Below are positions 26,101 to 33,999 of a stretch of DNA of 64,000 nucleotides, in pieces. Positions within the stretch are counted from its first letter, which is position 1; each line of letters opens with the position of its first letter. The notes under the pieces are model-generated. The model did not search any database and was not told the DNA's origin. It was given only the letters and a program-made list of their open reading frames with translations. The position numbers and the translations under genes were made by a program. The stretch is from Candidatus Binatia bacterium (GTDB lineage: Bacteria; Desulfobacterota; Binatia; UBA12015): the NCBI GenBank assembly GCA_029243485.1, contig JAQWRY010000064.1:106315-170314 (forward strand), written 5' to 3'.

Positions 26101-27816
26101 ATGGCAACGAGATTCGTAGACAGTGTACGTTCGGCAGCCCGCGCGAGATGGATCGTTTCCCTTGTGGCGGCCGCGTCGATGCTCGTCGTCCCGTCGATGT
26201 CACACGGCCAGACCATTGGCACGCCCGACGTCAGCGGTGACCAGCTGATCTTCCTTTACGACGCGCGAACGAATCGCACGGCGTTCCTCACGGTCGCTAA
26301 TCCGTCGGACGACACGATCTTCCTCGACATCGCCCTCTACGGGCAGGACCTCGCTAGCCAGATCGCCGGGCAGACCGTCTCGCTCGGCCCGGCTTCCAAT
26401 CTGGTCATCGACCCGACGAGCTTCGGCGGTGGCGGCGCCAACGGTAGTGCGGGACTGGCCGTGATCACGCCGGTCATGAGCATGTCGGACACGACGCCGG
26501 TCGTTCCGGGGCAGCCCATCTCCGGCGGTTTCACTCTCGCGAACCTGACGCTGATGGCGGGGTTCGGGCAGAATCCGTTCGCGCGGCTGGCGATGGACGG
26601 CAATAGCCCGGCGTCGCCGGGGACGGCCGTCGACGGGAACAATGCGGTTTACCAGCGCTTCGATCCCGGCATCCTCATGATCCCGGTGTACTTCAATCCG
26701 GCGGATCTCGGGCGGCCCGAGGACGACGGCAATCGTGTCCTTCTCGCCGCGTTCGCCGACGACTACGACGGTGGGTACAGACTCTTGCCCGTCAGCACGG
26801 ATGCGGTCGGCAGCTTCTTCAACGCGACCGGGCTTCGGATCGCCCAGAACACCGTCGGTGTGAACGGCGTGCTCCTGAGTGATCTGCAGTCGATGGCCGG
26901 CGAATCGAACCTCGACGGATCGAGCGGCAAAGCCTTCTTCGAGATCGATGCGAAGGGCGGCAATGTGTTAGGCCTCTTCAGCCAGTCGATTTCGACGTTT
27001 GCTGCGGGGCAGCGGATGCCGTCGGTTGCGATGGTGCCGAACGGTACGGCCGCACCGGTGCCCGTGACTCTGAACTTCGACGCCCGCGTAAACGGCGAGG
27101 AGTTCGCCTGTAACCGCACCTTCACCAACATCGGATCGACCAACGCGACGGTCGAGCCGACGGATTGCCGCATGTACATCGAGAACGTCCGCCTCGTGAA
27201 CGACGAGGGGGGTGAGGTTCCGGTGACGCTCGATCAGGATGGCGCTTGGCAGCGGCAGGACGTGGCTCTCCTCGACTTCGAGAACGGGACCGGCCTGTGC
27301 GGGCAGCGCGGGACCGCCGAGACCAACACGAATATCCGCGGGATGGTCCCAGGGGACACGTATACCCGCATCCGCTTCGAGATGGGTGTCCCTGAGAACA
27401 TGAACCACGCCGACTCGGCGACGGCGCTGGCACCGCTCAACAAGACCGCGCTCTTCTGGAGTTGGAACGCCGGGTACAAGTTCATTCGGTACGACAACAT
27501 CGTGGAGAGCAACGGGAATGAGTTCCGCGTGCACATCGGCGCCACGGCCTGTCAGGGTGACGGCCGCGGCAATGCGACGTGTGGGAACTCGAATCGCATC
27601 GATGTGGACCTCCCGTTCGACCCGTCGAGCGACACGGTTTTGATCGACCTCGCTTCCTTCTTGGTCGGAACGAACGTCGAGGCGAACACGGCGGAGACTC
27701 CCCCGGGCTGCATGTCCGCGCCGGATGATCCCGAATGTGTTGGTGTTTTCGCCCGCGCGGGCCTTCCGTACGGCGGGAATCCCGGTGGCTCGCAACAGAT
27801 CTTCACCGTAGAATAG
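26101..27816 (+). CDS. mbnP: MbnP-family protein (metallo-mystery pair four-Cys protein) with an extra N-terminal domain
   Basis: A 571-residue periplasmic protein; signal peptide ends near SHGQ (residue 37). Residues ~318-500 match MbnP: VPVTLNFDARVNGEEFAC, DCRMYIENVRLV, VTLDQDGAWQRQDVALLDFENGTGLC, GVPENMNHAD and LFWSWNAGYKFIRYD. Cys337, Cys400, Cys484 and Cys494 fit the four-Cys motif; Cys356 is additional. In methanotroph MbnP a Trp is oxidised to kynurenine by MbnH and this enables copper binding; candidates here are Trp383, Trp453 and Trp455. Residues ~38-315 form an unrecognised domain (FLYDARTNRTAFLTVANPSD...VIDPTSFGGGG) that doubles the usual size. A GAGGAG site precedes the ATG. The MbnH gene follows after 6 bases. 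Confidence 0.9.
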   Translation: MATRFVDSVRSAARARWIVSLVAAASMLVVPSMSHGQTIGTPDVSGDQLIFLYDARTNRTAFLTVANPSDDTIFLDIALYGQDLASQIAGQTVSLGPASNLVIDPTSFGGGGANGSAGLAVITPVMSMSDTTPVVPGQPISGGFTLANLTLMAGFGQNPFARLAMDGNSPASPGTAVDGNNAVYQRFDPGILMIPVYFNPADLGRPEDDGNRVLLAAFADDYDGGYRLLPVSTDAVGSFFNATGLRIAQNTVGVNGVLLSDLQSMAGESNLDGSSGKAFFEIDAKGGNVLGLFSQSISTFAAGQRMPSVAMVPNGTAAPVPVTLNFDARVNGEEFACNRTFTNIGSTNATVEPTDCRMYIENVRLVNDEGGEVPVTLDQDGAWQRQDVALLDFENGTGLCGQRGTAETNTNIRGMVPGDTYTRIRFEMGVPENMNHADSATALAPLNKTALFWSWNAGYKFIRYDNIVESNGNEFRVHIGATACQGDGRGNATCGNSNRIDVDLPFDPSSDTVLIDLASFLVGTNVEANTAETPPGCMSAPDDPECVGVFARAGLPYGGNPGGSQQIFTVE

Positions 27817-27822
27817 GGACTC

Positions 27823-29052
27823 ATGCAGGCGAAGAGGACATTTTTCGCTCTGATCGCTGTAACCGCCTTGGCCGCGTGCGGCAGTGGCGGATCGGACTCT
27901 CGGTCGGCAATGGGGCCGGTCGACCCGGGCCCGGGCGAACCGACCGATCCCGTCGACCCGCCGCCTTCGGCCCCGGGTGAGACGACCGACTACGTCTGGG
28001 ATCTTCCGCCGGGCTTTCCCGAGCCGCTCGTCCCCGAAGACAACCCTATGACGGTGGAGGGGGTCGAACTCGGCCGCCACCTGTTCTACGAGCGTCGACT
28101 TTCCGAGAACGGCACGCAGTCCTGCGGGGACTGTCACGAGCAGGCACTCGCGTTCTCCGATGGGCGCGCACGATCCATCGGCTCGACGGGCGAGGAGACG
28201 CCGCGCAACTCTCCGAGCCTCACGAACGTTACGTACAATCCCACGCTCACGTGGATGAACCCGCTTCTGAACCTTTTGGAAGACCAGGTCCTCGGACCGT
28301 TGTTCGATGAGGACCCGGTCGAGTTGGGTTTCTCCGGTCGCGAAGACGAACTGCTTGCGCGTCTGCGCGGCGAGGCCCTGTACCAGGTCCTGTTCGGCGA
28401 CGCGTTCCCGAATGACGATGATCCGGTCTCGCTCGGGAACACTACCAAGGCGATCGCCTCCTTCGAGCGAACGCTCCTCTCCGGCAACTCGCCCTTCGAC
28501 AAGTTCGTGTACCAGGGCGACGACGACGCCATGTCGGAAGCGGCGCGTCGCGGATTCGATCTCTTCGATTCGGAGACCCTCGAGTGCAACCACTGTCACG
28601 GTGGATTGAACTTCGCGAGTTCCCTCGCGCACGCCGGGAACCCGGTTGACGCGGCGCCGTTCGAGAACACCGGCCTCTACAACCTCCGCGAAGATGGCGA
28701 GTATCCGTACCCGAATAGCGGCTTGTTCGAGTTCACGCAGAGCGTGCGTGATCACGGCCGGATGAAGCCCCCGACGCTTCGCAACATCGAGGTGACCGGA
28801 CCCTACATGCACGATGGCAGCATCGAGACGCTCGAGGACGTCATGCGCCACTACGAGCGCGGTGGTCGTCTGATCTCCGAGGGTCCCCTCGCGGGCGATG
28901 GTCGGATCAATCCGAACAAGAGCGACTTCCTGACCGGCTTCCCGCTCACCAATGGGCAGCGGGCCGACGTCATCGAGTTCTTCAAGAGCCTGACGGACCA
29001 CGAGTTCCTGAACGATCCCCGGTTCTCGAATCCTTTCCCGGACCAAGAGTAG
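27823..29052 (+). CDS. mbnH: MbnH-family di-haem cytochrome c peroxidase-like lipoprotein
   Basis: A 409-residue periplasmic di-haem protein of the MauG/CcpA superfamily, the expected oxidising partner of MbnP. The lipobox LAACGSG is followed by a Pro-rich linker to ~residue 55. Haem-binding sites are CGDCH (101-105) and CNHCH (255-259). Other features are LPPGFPEPLVPEDNPMTVEGVELGRHLFYERRLS, NSPSLTNVTYNPTLTWMNP, FERTLLSGNSPFD and MKPPTLRNIEVTGPYMHDGSIETLEDVMRHYERGG. The start is 6 bases after the MbnP stop, so they are co-transcribed. In the characterised system MbnH reaches a bis-Fe(IV) state and converts Trp to kynurenine in MbnP. Confidence 0.93.
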   Translation: MQAKRTFFALIAVTALAACGSGGSDSRSAMGPVDPGPGEPTDPVDPPPSAPGETTDYVWDLPPGFPEPLVPEDNPMTVEGVELGRHLFYERRLSENGTQSCGDCHEQALAFSDGRARSIGSTGEETPRNSPSLTNVTYNPTLTWMNPLLNLLEDQVLGPLFDEDPVELGFSGREDELLARLRGEALYQVLFGDAFPNDDDPVSLGNTTKAIASFERTLLSGNSPFDKFVYQGDDDAMSEAARRGFDLFDSETLECNHCHGGLNFASSLAHAGNPVDAAPFENTGLYNLREDGEYPYPNSGLFEFTQSVRDHGRMKPPTLRNIEVTGPYMHDGSIETLEDVMRHYERGGRLISEGPLAGDGRINPNKSDFLTGFPLTNGQRADVIEFFKSLTDHEFLNDPRFSNPFPDQE

Positions 29053-29084
29053 CGCCCCCGTCCAGCTTCGAGGCCTTGTAGACG

Positions 29085-30137
29085 ATGTCCCTCCGCAGAG
29101 CGCGCGCGGCCATGGCACTCGCTGTGACCTTTGTACTCGGCGTCGGTGTCCCGGCGGCCGAGGCGTGCGACATCTGTGCGATCTATACGTCGGTGGATCT
29201 CGGGCCGAGCCGCAGTGGGTTCCGTCTCGGACTCGCCCAACAGTACACGCGGTTCGGTACGCGGATGGAGGACTCGGTCGAGGTCGAGAACCCCGGTGAG
29301 AAGATGCAGAGCTCGATTACTCAGATCCTGCTCGGGTACAACTTCGGTCCGGAGTGGGGACTGCAGGTGAACCTGCCGATCATCTACCGGCCGTACACGC
29401 GCCTAGAGAGCGACGAGTTGGTTTCGGGTTCCGAATCTGGGCTCGGCGATCTCGCGCTGCTCGGTCGCTACACGCCGTTTCGTGCAGTGAGCGAACGCGG
29501 GCTGTTCCGCCTCTCACTCTTCGGCGGACTGAAGTTCCCGACCGGGAACTCGGCTCCACTCGCGGAGGAATCCGAGCCACCGGCCGAGGGCACCTTCACG
29601 CTGAACAATGCCATTGTCGAGCGCTACGGTGTCGGCGCGGTGTCGAGTCTCGGTTCGGTGGCACACGGGGATGTCGGCCACGGCGCCGCGAGCGCGATCC
29701 ATGGGCATGATCTGGCCCTCGGAACCGGGTCCTACGATGGGATCGTGGGCGGACAGCTCTTCATGAGCTGGGATCGGTTCTTCTGGACCACGTCGGCGCA
29801 GTACACCATTCGGACCGAAGGCTCGTTCGACTACAGGTTCGCCAACGATCTCACGTTCAACGCGGGTCCGGGCTATTACGCTTATCTCGACCACGGCTGG
29901 TCCGTCGGACTGCAGGGAATGGTTTCCGGCGAGACGAAGGGTCAGGACGAGCTCGCCGGCGAGAGCCTGGGCGATACGGCCGCGACGTACCTCTTCGCCG
30001 GACCCGCGTTGCGCGTGGCGTTCGGTGCGAATTTCTCGGCCGCGGTCATGGGCGACATTCCCTTCGTTCGAAACGAGACCTCGCTCCAGATCGTCCCTGA
30101 CTACCGCATCCGCGGGGCGTTGATGTGGCGTTTCTGA
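29085..30137 (+). CDS. Outer-membrane beta-barrel protein with His-rich segment and CDIC motif
   Basis: A 350-residue protein with a signal peptide (~1-26) immediately followed by ACDICAIYTSVD, a CxxC at the mature N-terminus. The rest shows alternating amphipathic strands (LRLGLAQQYTRFG-like, ITQILLGYNFG, GLFRLSLFGGLKF, FMSWDRFFWTTSAQYTI) and a terminal aromatic (RGALMWRF), typical of outer-membrane barrels. A segment near residues 190-212 is His-rich (AHGDVGHGAASAIHGHD). It sits 32 bases after MbnH and its stop overlaps the next gene by 13 bases. I infer a channel or receptor for the metal bound by the neighbouring proteins; this is not proven. Confidence 0.8.
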   Translation: MSLRRARAAMALAVTFVLGVGVPAAEACDICAIYTSVDLGPSRSGFRLGLAQQYTRFGTRMEDSVEVENPGEKMQSSITQILLGYNFGPEWGLQVNLPIIYRPYTRLESDELVSGSESGLGDLALLGRYTPFRAVSERGLFRLSLFGGLKFPTGNSAPLAEESEPPAEGTFTLNNAIVERYGVGAVSSLGSVAHGDVGHGAASAIHGHDLALGTGSYDGIVGGQLFMSWDRFFWTTSAQYTIRTEGSFDYRFANDLTFNAGPGYYAYLDHGWSVGLQGMVSGETKGQDELAGESLGDTAATYLFAGPALRVAFGANFSAAVMGDIPFVRNETSLQIVPDYRIRGALMWRF

Positions 30138-30655
30138 GGGGCGCGCTCGCCGCGTTCGCATTGCTCGTCGGCCTCGCTTCGAGTGCGCCGGCGGTGTCCG
30201 AGGGGGATCCGGCGCCCACGGTGAAGCTGACGGCGCTCGACGGTGTGCCGATGGATCTCGCCGAGTTCCGAGGGAAGGTCGTGGTCCTGGATTTCTGGGC
30301 CACCTGGTGTGCGCCGTGCGTCGATCAGTTGACGGGTCTCCAGCGGGTCTCGAGCGATGGGGCCTTGGGCGACTTCGTCGTCGTGGCCGCGAGCATCGAC
30401 GACGACGTGGACGCACCAAAGGCGTTTCTCGTCGAGAAGTTTCCGAAGGCGAAGTTCCGGGTCGCGCATGATCCGGGCGGCGATGCCCTCGCGTCGTTCG
30501 GTGCGGACGGTATCCCGGCGCTCTACGTATTGGATCGAGCTGGCGTCGTCCGTCACACCCACTTCGGCCCGGGTGGGGACGATGATCTCGAGAAGACGCT
30601 TTCGGCACTCCTCGCGGCGCCCCCTTCCGCGCCCGCCCGGGGGCCCGTAGACTGA
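30125..30655 (+). CDS. TlpA/ResA-like exported thioredoxin-fold protein
   Basis: A 176-residue thiol-disulfide protein. The signal sequence is residues 1-25. The fold reads VKLTALDGVPMDLAEFRGKVVVLDFWATWCAPCVDQL, with the active site WCAPC, then a cis-Pro region DGIPALYVLDRAGVVRH. TlpA/ResA proteins reduce periplasmic dithiols, for example apocytochrome CxxCH motifs or copper-chaperone cysteines. The GTG at 30125 overlaps the barrel gene's end, so it is coupled to the MbnP/MbnH cluster. It may keep the MbnH haem sites or the MbnP/CDIC cysteines reduced. Confidence 0.9.
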   Translation: MAFLRGALAAFALLVGLASSAPAVSEGDPAPTVKLTALDGVPMDLAEFRGKVVVLDFWATWCAPCVDQLTGLQRVSSDGALGDFVVVAASIDDDVDAPKAFLVEKFPKAKFRVAHDPGGDALASFGADGIPALYVLDRAGVVRHTHFGPGGDDDLEKTLSALLAAPPSAPARGPVD

Positions 30656-30660
30656 TCTCC

Positions 30661-31989
30661 GTGGAACCCTGGGGCGTCGGCGCACCCGGCGAGGCTCATC
30701 CCCTCGCCGACGAGCGCAATCGGATCAACCTCTCGTGGCTCTTGCTGTTGCGCTGGGGCGCCGGGGCGGGGCAGAGCCTCACGGTCTTGATCGTGTGGGG
30801 ATGGCTGGGCATCGAGCTCCCGCTGGGCCCGCTCTTCTGCCTGATCGCGATCGGGGCAGGGTCGAACCTGGCGGCGACGTTGTGGCTGGGGCGCGCGGAG
30901 TCGATTCCCGAGGCTGCGCCGGCGGCCGTGATGTTGATCGACGTCGCCGTGTTGACCGGTCTCTTGTGGGTGACCGGTGGGCCATCGAATCCGTTCAGCA
31001 CCCTGTACCTCGTGAACATCGCGCTCGCGGCGGCCGTTCTCCGGCCGCGGTGGACGTGGGGCTTGGTGGTGCTCTCGATCGGATGCTTCGGGCTCCTCTT
31101 TCGGGTCTCGGGCTCGGAGCACGATGCGATGTCGCACATGGCCCATGGTGGTCTCGGTCTGCACTTCGAGGGAATGTTCGTTGCGTTCGCCGTGAGCGCG
31201 GTTTTCATCGCGTACTTCGTTCAGCGGGTGACCGGAGAACTCGCGCGCAGAGAGGGAGAGCTCGCCGACGCCCGGAACGCCCGGACGCGCGCGGAGCGGC
31301 TCGCGTCGCTGGGCACGCTCGCCGCCGGAGCGGCGCACGAGCTCTCGACGCCACTCTCGACCATTGCGGTCGTGGCCCGTGAGCTCGAGCGAAAGCTCGG
31401 GGTGACGGTGGGGCAGGACGAAGCGGCGGAAGATGCGCGCCTGGTCCGCGAGCAGGTCGACCGGTGTCGTCACATTCTCGATCAGATGTCGGCGGATGCC
31501 GGAGAGGTTCGTGGTGACACGTTCGTCGCGGTCGGACTTGCTGAGCTGGTGTCGGAGTCGACCGATGGACTCCGCGAGGTGGATCGCCTCGACGTCCTCG
31601 TCGAGGAACTCGACCCGGAGCGTTCGCTGTACGTACCGAAGAGGGCCGTCGTGCAAGCGCTTCGCGCGGTCACGAAGAACGCGCTGGAGGCCTCGTCCAA
31701 GGATACGTCGGTCGAGATCCGCGCCGGCCTGGAGGGAGCGGAGTGGCGCATCCAAGTCCGTGACCGCGGGCCGGGGATGTCGGACGATGTTCTCGCTCGC
31801 GTCGGCGAGCCGTTCTTCACGACGAAGGGGCCGGGCCGCGGCATGGGTTTGGGCGTCTTCCTCGCGCAAACGGTTCTTTCCGGCCTCGGCGGAGGTCTCG
31901 AAATGAAATCGTGGCCGGGCGTCGGGACGACAGCGGAGCTTCGCCTGCCGGTTACGCCGCCGGGTGAAACGGATGGAGCCGCAGCGTGA
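30661..31989 (+). CDS. regB: RegB/PrrB-type redox-sensing histidine kinase
   Basis: A 442-residue sensor kinase with six predicted TM helices (~25-190). It keeps the RegB quinone-binding heptapeptide GGxxNPF as GGPSNPF (residues 106-112). The H-box is AAGAAHELSTPLSTIAVVA with phospho-accepting His226, and Cys269 in VDRCRHIL lies 43 residues downstream, matching the spacing of the redox-active Cys265 of RegB. The N and G boxes are VTKNALEAS, DRGPGMSD and GRGMGLGVFLA. It starts 5 bases after the thioredoxin gene and overlaps the response-regulator start. The cluster may therefore respond to quinone/oxygen status. Confidence 0.93.
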   Translation: MEPWGVGAPGEAHPLADERNRINLSWLLLLRWGAGAGQSLTVLIVWGWLGIELPLGPLFCLIAIGAGSNLAATLWLGRAESIPEAAPAAVMLIDVAVLTGLLWVTGGPSNPFSTLYLVNIALAAAVLRPRWTWGLVVLSIGCFGLLFRVSGSEHDAMSHMAHGGLGLHFEGMFVAFAVSAVFIAYFVQRVTGELARREGELADARNARTRAERLASLGTLAAGAAHELSTPLSTIAVVARELERKLGVTVGQDEAAEDARLVREQVDRCRHILDQMSADAGEVRGDTFVAVGLAELVSESTDGLREVDRLDVLVEELDPERSLYVPKRAVVQALRAVTKNALEASSKDTSVEIRAGLEGAEWRIQVRDRGPGMSDDVLARVGEPFFTTKGPGRGMGLGVFLAQTVLSGLGGGLEMKSWPGVGTTAELRLPVTPPGETDGAAA

Positions 31990-32528
31990 GTGCCGTAAGC
32001 GTTCTGGTGGTCGATGACGACCGCGTCCTGCGTGAGCGCCTTGCGCGGGCTTTGCGCGACCGCGGCTTCGACGTCGTCGCGGCCGGCGACGCGGAGGAGG
32101 CCTTGGCCGTAGTCGACTCGACGGGTGTCCCTGATCGCGCCGTCGTGGACCTCCGCATGCCCGGCCGCTCAGGCCTCGAACTCGTCCGCGACCTACGCGA
32201 CCGCGCTCCCGACGCCCGGATCGTCGTCCTCACCGGCTACGGCAGCATCGCGAGCGCGGTCGAGGCCATGCGCCTCGGGGCCACCAACTACCTCTCCAAA
32301 CCGGCGGACGCGGACGATGTCGTCGCCGCCTTCGACGCCCCGGACACCCCCACCGACGACCCGGTCGAATCCGGCCTCGAGGCCCCGTCTCTGGCCCGCG
32401 CGGAGTGGGAACACATCAACCGTGTCCTCACCGACTGCGACGGAAACGTTTCAGAGGCGGCGCGTCGATTGGGGCTGCACCGCAGGTCACTGCAACGGAA
32501 GCTGGCGAAGATGCCTCCGAAGACGTGA
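31986..32528 (+). CDS. regA: RegA/PrrA-type response regulator
   Basis: A 180-residue regulator. The receiver domain (residues 1-~110) has acidic DDD at 10-12, phospho-acceptor Asp in VVDLRMPG, Thr in VLTGYGS and Lys in LSKPAD. After a Pro/Asp linker the C-terminal Fis-like helix-turn-helix reads GNVSEAARRLGLHRRSLQRKLAKMPP, the near-invariant RegA effector sequence. The GTG start overlaps the kinase stop. Targets cannot be named from sequence; the upstream metal cluster is the obvious candidate. Confidence 0.94.
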   Translation: MSAVSVLVVDDDRVLRERLARALRDRGFDVVAAGDAEEALAVVDSTGVPDRAVVDLRMPGRSGLELVRDLRDRAPDARIVVLTGYGSIASAVEAMRLGATNYLSKPADADDVVAAFDAPDTPTDDPVESGLEAPSLARAEWEHINRVLTDCDGNVSEAARRLGLHRRSLQRKLAKMPPKT

Positions 32529-32547
32529 GACAGGCGGAGTTGGTTGT

Positions 32548-32578
32548 CCCCTGGCTGGGGATCGGCAGGGGCGTTCTT
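32548..32578 (+). terminator. Weak candidate terminator after regA
   Basis: CCCCTG at 32548-32553 pairs with CAGGGG at 32566-32571 around a 12-base loop, followed by CGTTCTTTA. The stem is short and the T-tract imperfect, so this is only a candidate end for the operon. Confidence 0.3.
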
Positions 32579-32659
32579 TAATCTCGGCGGGGCGCCGTCG
32601 TGGTCCCGGAAGAACGCAAGACCAGGATCGCCGCCGGACGCCTTGGCAAGCCGGACCTC

Positions 32660-33547
32660 TCACTCACACCTCCGCAACCAATCCACCAACATCGGGTTGA
32701 ACGCTTCGGGTTTTTCCTGGTGCACGAAGTGTCCGGCCCCTTCGAACCGCTCCGTCCGCACCCCCTTGGGGTACTGCGCCGGGTCGATGTAGTCGAACAG
32801 CCGCGTATCCATGCAACCGTCGTCGGCGCCGGTCACCGTGAGCGTTGGAACATGCGTCGGTGCGCGTGTCAGCTCCCGTGTTCGTTTCGAGTCCTCTAGG
32901 AACGGATGCATCATCGCGCGGTAGTAGGCGAGGGCGGACCAGGCGACGCCGGGCTGCCGGAACGTCTGTTTCAGGCGCTCCATTTCGTCGGGTTCCCAAT
33001 CCCAACCGGGGGACCAGTCGCGCCAGAGGCGTTCGATGAATGCGAAATCGTTTCGCGCGACGATGGTGTCAGCGATGCCGCGGAGTTGGAAGAAGAGGAT
33101 GTACCAGGAGTTGCGGAGCTGGATCGGGTGGTGGCGAATGCCGTCTTCGACGGATTGGAAGTTCGCGATCGCGATGGAGGTGAACGACCGAAACAGGGTC
33201 GGCTCGACGAGGCAGGCGAGGGCGCCGGCGATCGCGCCCCAGTCGTGGCCCACGAGATGGATCGGTTCTCCCCCGCCCAGAGTGCGTGCCCATTGGACCA
33301 CGTCGCTCGCGAGCCGCATGGGGTGGTGGGCGGCCACATCCCGGCCCGGTTGGGAGGACGGTTCGTAGCCCCGCATCATGGGGGCGAAGGCGCGGTAGCC
33401 GGCGTTCGCGAGGGCCGGGAGTTGATGGCGGAACGACTCGTAGTGGTCCGGGAAGCCGTGGAGGCAGAGCACGGGTGCACCGTCTCCCGCCGTGAGACAC
33501 CGAAAGCGCAACTCGTTTGCTTCGAGAGTGATGGTTTCGAACGCCAT
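32660..33547 (-). CDS. Alpha/beta hydrolase, epoxide-hydrolase-like
   Basis: A 295-residue hydrolase. Oxyanion region LCLHGFPDHYESFRHQ, then MMRGYEPSSQP, nucleophile elbow LVGHDWGAI with Asp as nucleophile (as in epoxide hydrolases and haloalkane dehalogenases), cap-domain helices with WYILFFQLRG, and the catalytic His in GAGHFVHQEKPE. TGADDGCMD supplies the third acid. The start at 33547 (MAFETITLE) is preferred; an in-frame start at 33619 adds an unlikely leader overlapping the pseudogene on the other strand. Substrate unknown. Confidence 0.9.
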   Translation of the reverse strand: MAFETITLEANELRFRCLTAGDGAPVLCLHGFPDHYESFRHQLPALANAGYRAFAPMMRGYEPSSQPGRDVAAHHPMRLASDVVQWARTLGGGEPIHLVGHDWGAIAGALACLVEPTLFRSFTSIAIANFQSVEDGIRHHPIQLRNSWYILFFQLRGIADTIVARNDFAFIERLWRDWSPGWDWEPDEMERLKQTFRQPGVAWSALAYYRAMMHPFLEDSKRTRELTRAPTHVPTLTVTGADDGCMDTRLFDYIDPAQYPKGVRTERFEGAGHFVHQEKPEAFNPMLVDWLRRCE

Positions 33548-33618
33548 GGCCCATGGGAATGCCGGATCCTCGACCGAATCGCCACCAATTGTACGCCTCA
33601 CACACATTGTCCAGGCCA

Positions 33619-33996
33619 TGGCCCAGCATCGATCACGCGCTGCATATCGTCATCCAGAAGGTGGCCGGGGAACTACGCGGAGCCGACGTCGTCGAGGCGT
33701 AGAAGGGGCTGTATCTGGATTCGGAACACGATCCGTCACTTCCGGTCCTCTGGGATGCGCGGGACGGAACCGTGAGCGGGATGCCCATCGAGGAGATGCG
33801 GACGGCCGCGGGGGATTCCGAGGCCTTCTGGGAGCGAATGCGAACTGGCCGCACCGCGATCCGGGTCGGATCGGAAGCCGACTTCGCCATGGGCCGGATG
33901 TACCAGCAACTCGCGGACCGGACGCCGCGCGCTCTTTAGGTCTTTTGCGATTACGACGAAGCGATCGCCTGGCTGCAAGCGCCGCGCGACGCCTGA
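33619..33996 (+). pseudogene. Decayed STAS/SpoIIAA-like small protein gene
   Basis: One frame reads PSIDHALHIVIQKVAGELRG, then a TAG at 33700-33702, then KGLYLDSEHDPSLPVLWDAR through GSEADFAMGRMYQQLADRTP, a second TAG at 33937-33939, then VFCDYDEAIAWLQAPRDA and TGA at 33994. The pieces together match the layout of ~125-residue SpoIIAA/STAS-like proteins (LPVLWDAR core, VFxDxDEAxAWL end). The upstream ATG at 33618 is one base out of frame. Both stops fit single C-to-T changes in CAG codons. I call it a pseudogene. Amber readthrough is unlikely, because intact genes in this window end in TAG. Confidence 0.7.
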
Positions 33997-33999
33997 CCG

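Noticed and set aside
24896..32528. A methanobactin biosynthesis operon
   Set aside because: Only MbnP and MbnH homologues are present; no MbnB/MbnC-like enzyme, no TonB receptor, and no short Cys-containing precursor frame that I could support.
33619..33996. Pyrrolysine or other amber recoding
   Set aside because: Many intact genes in the window use TAG as normal stop and no pyl genes or suppressor tRNA were seen; simple decay explains it better.
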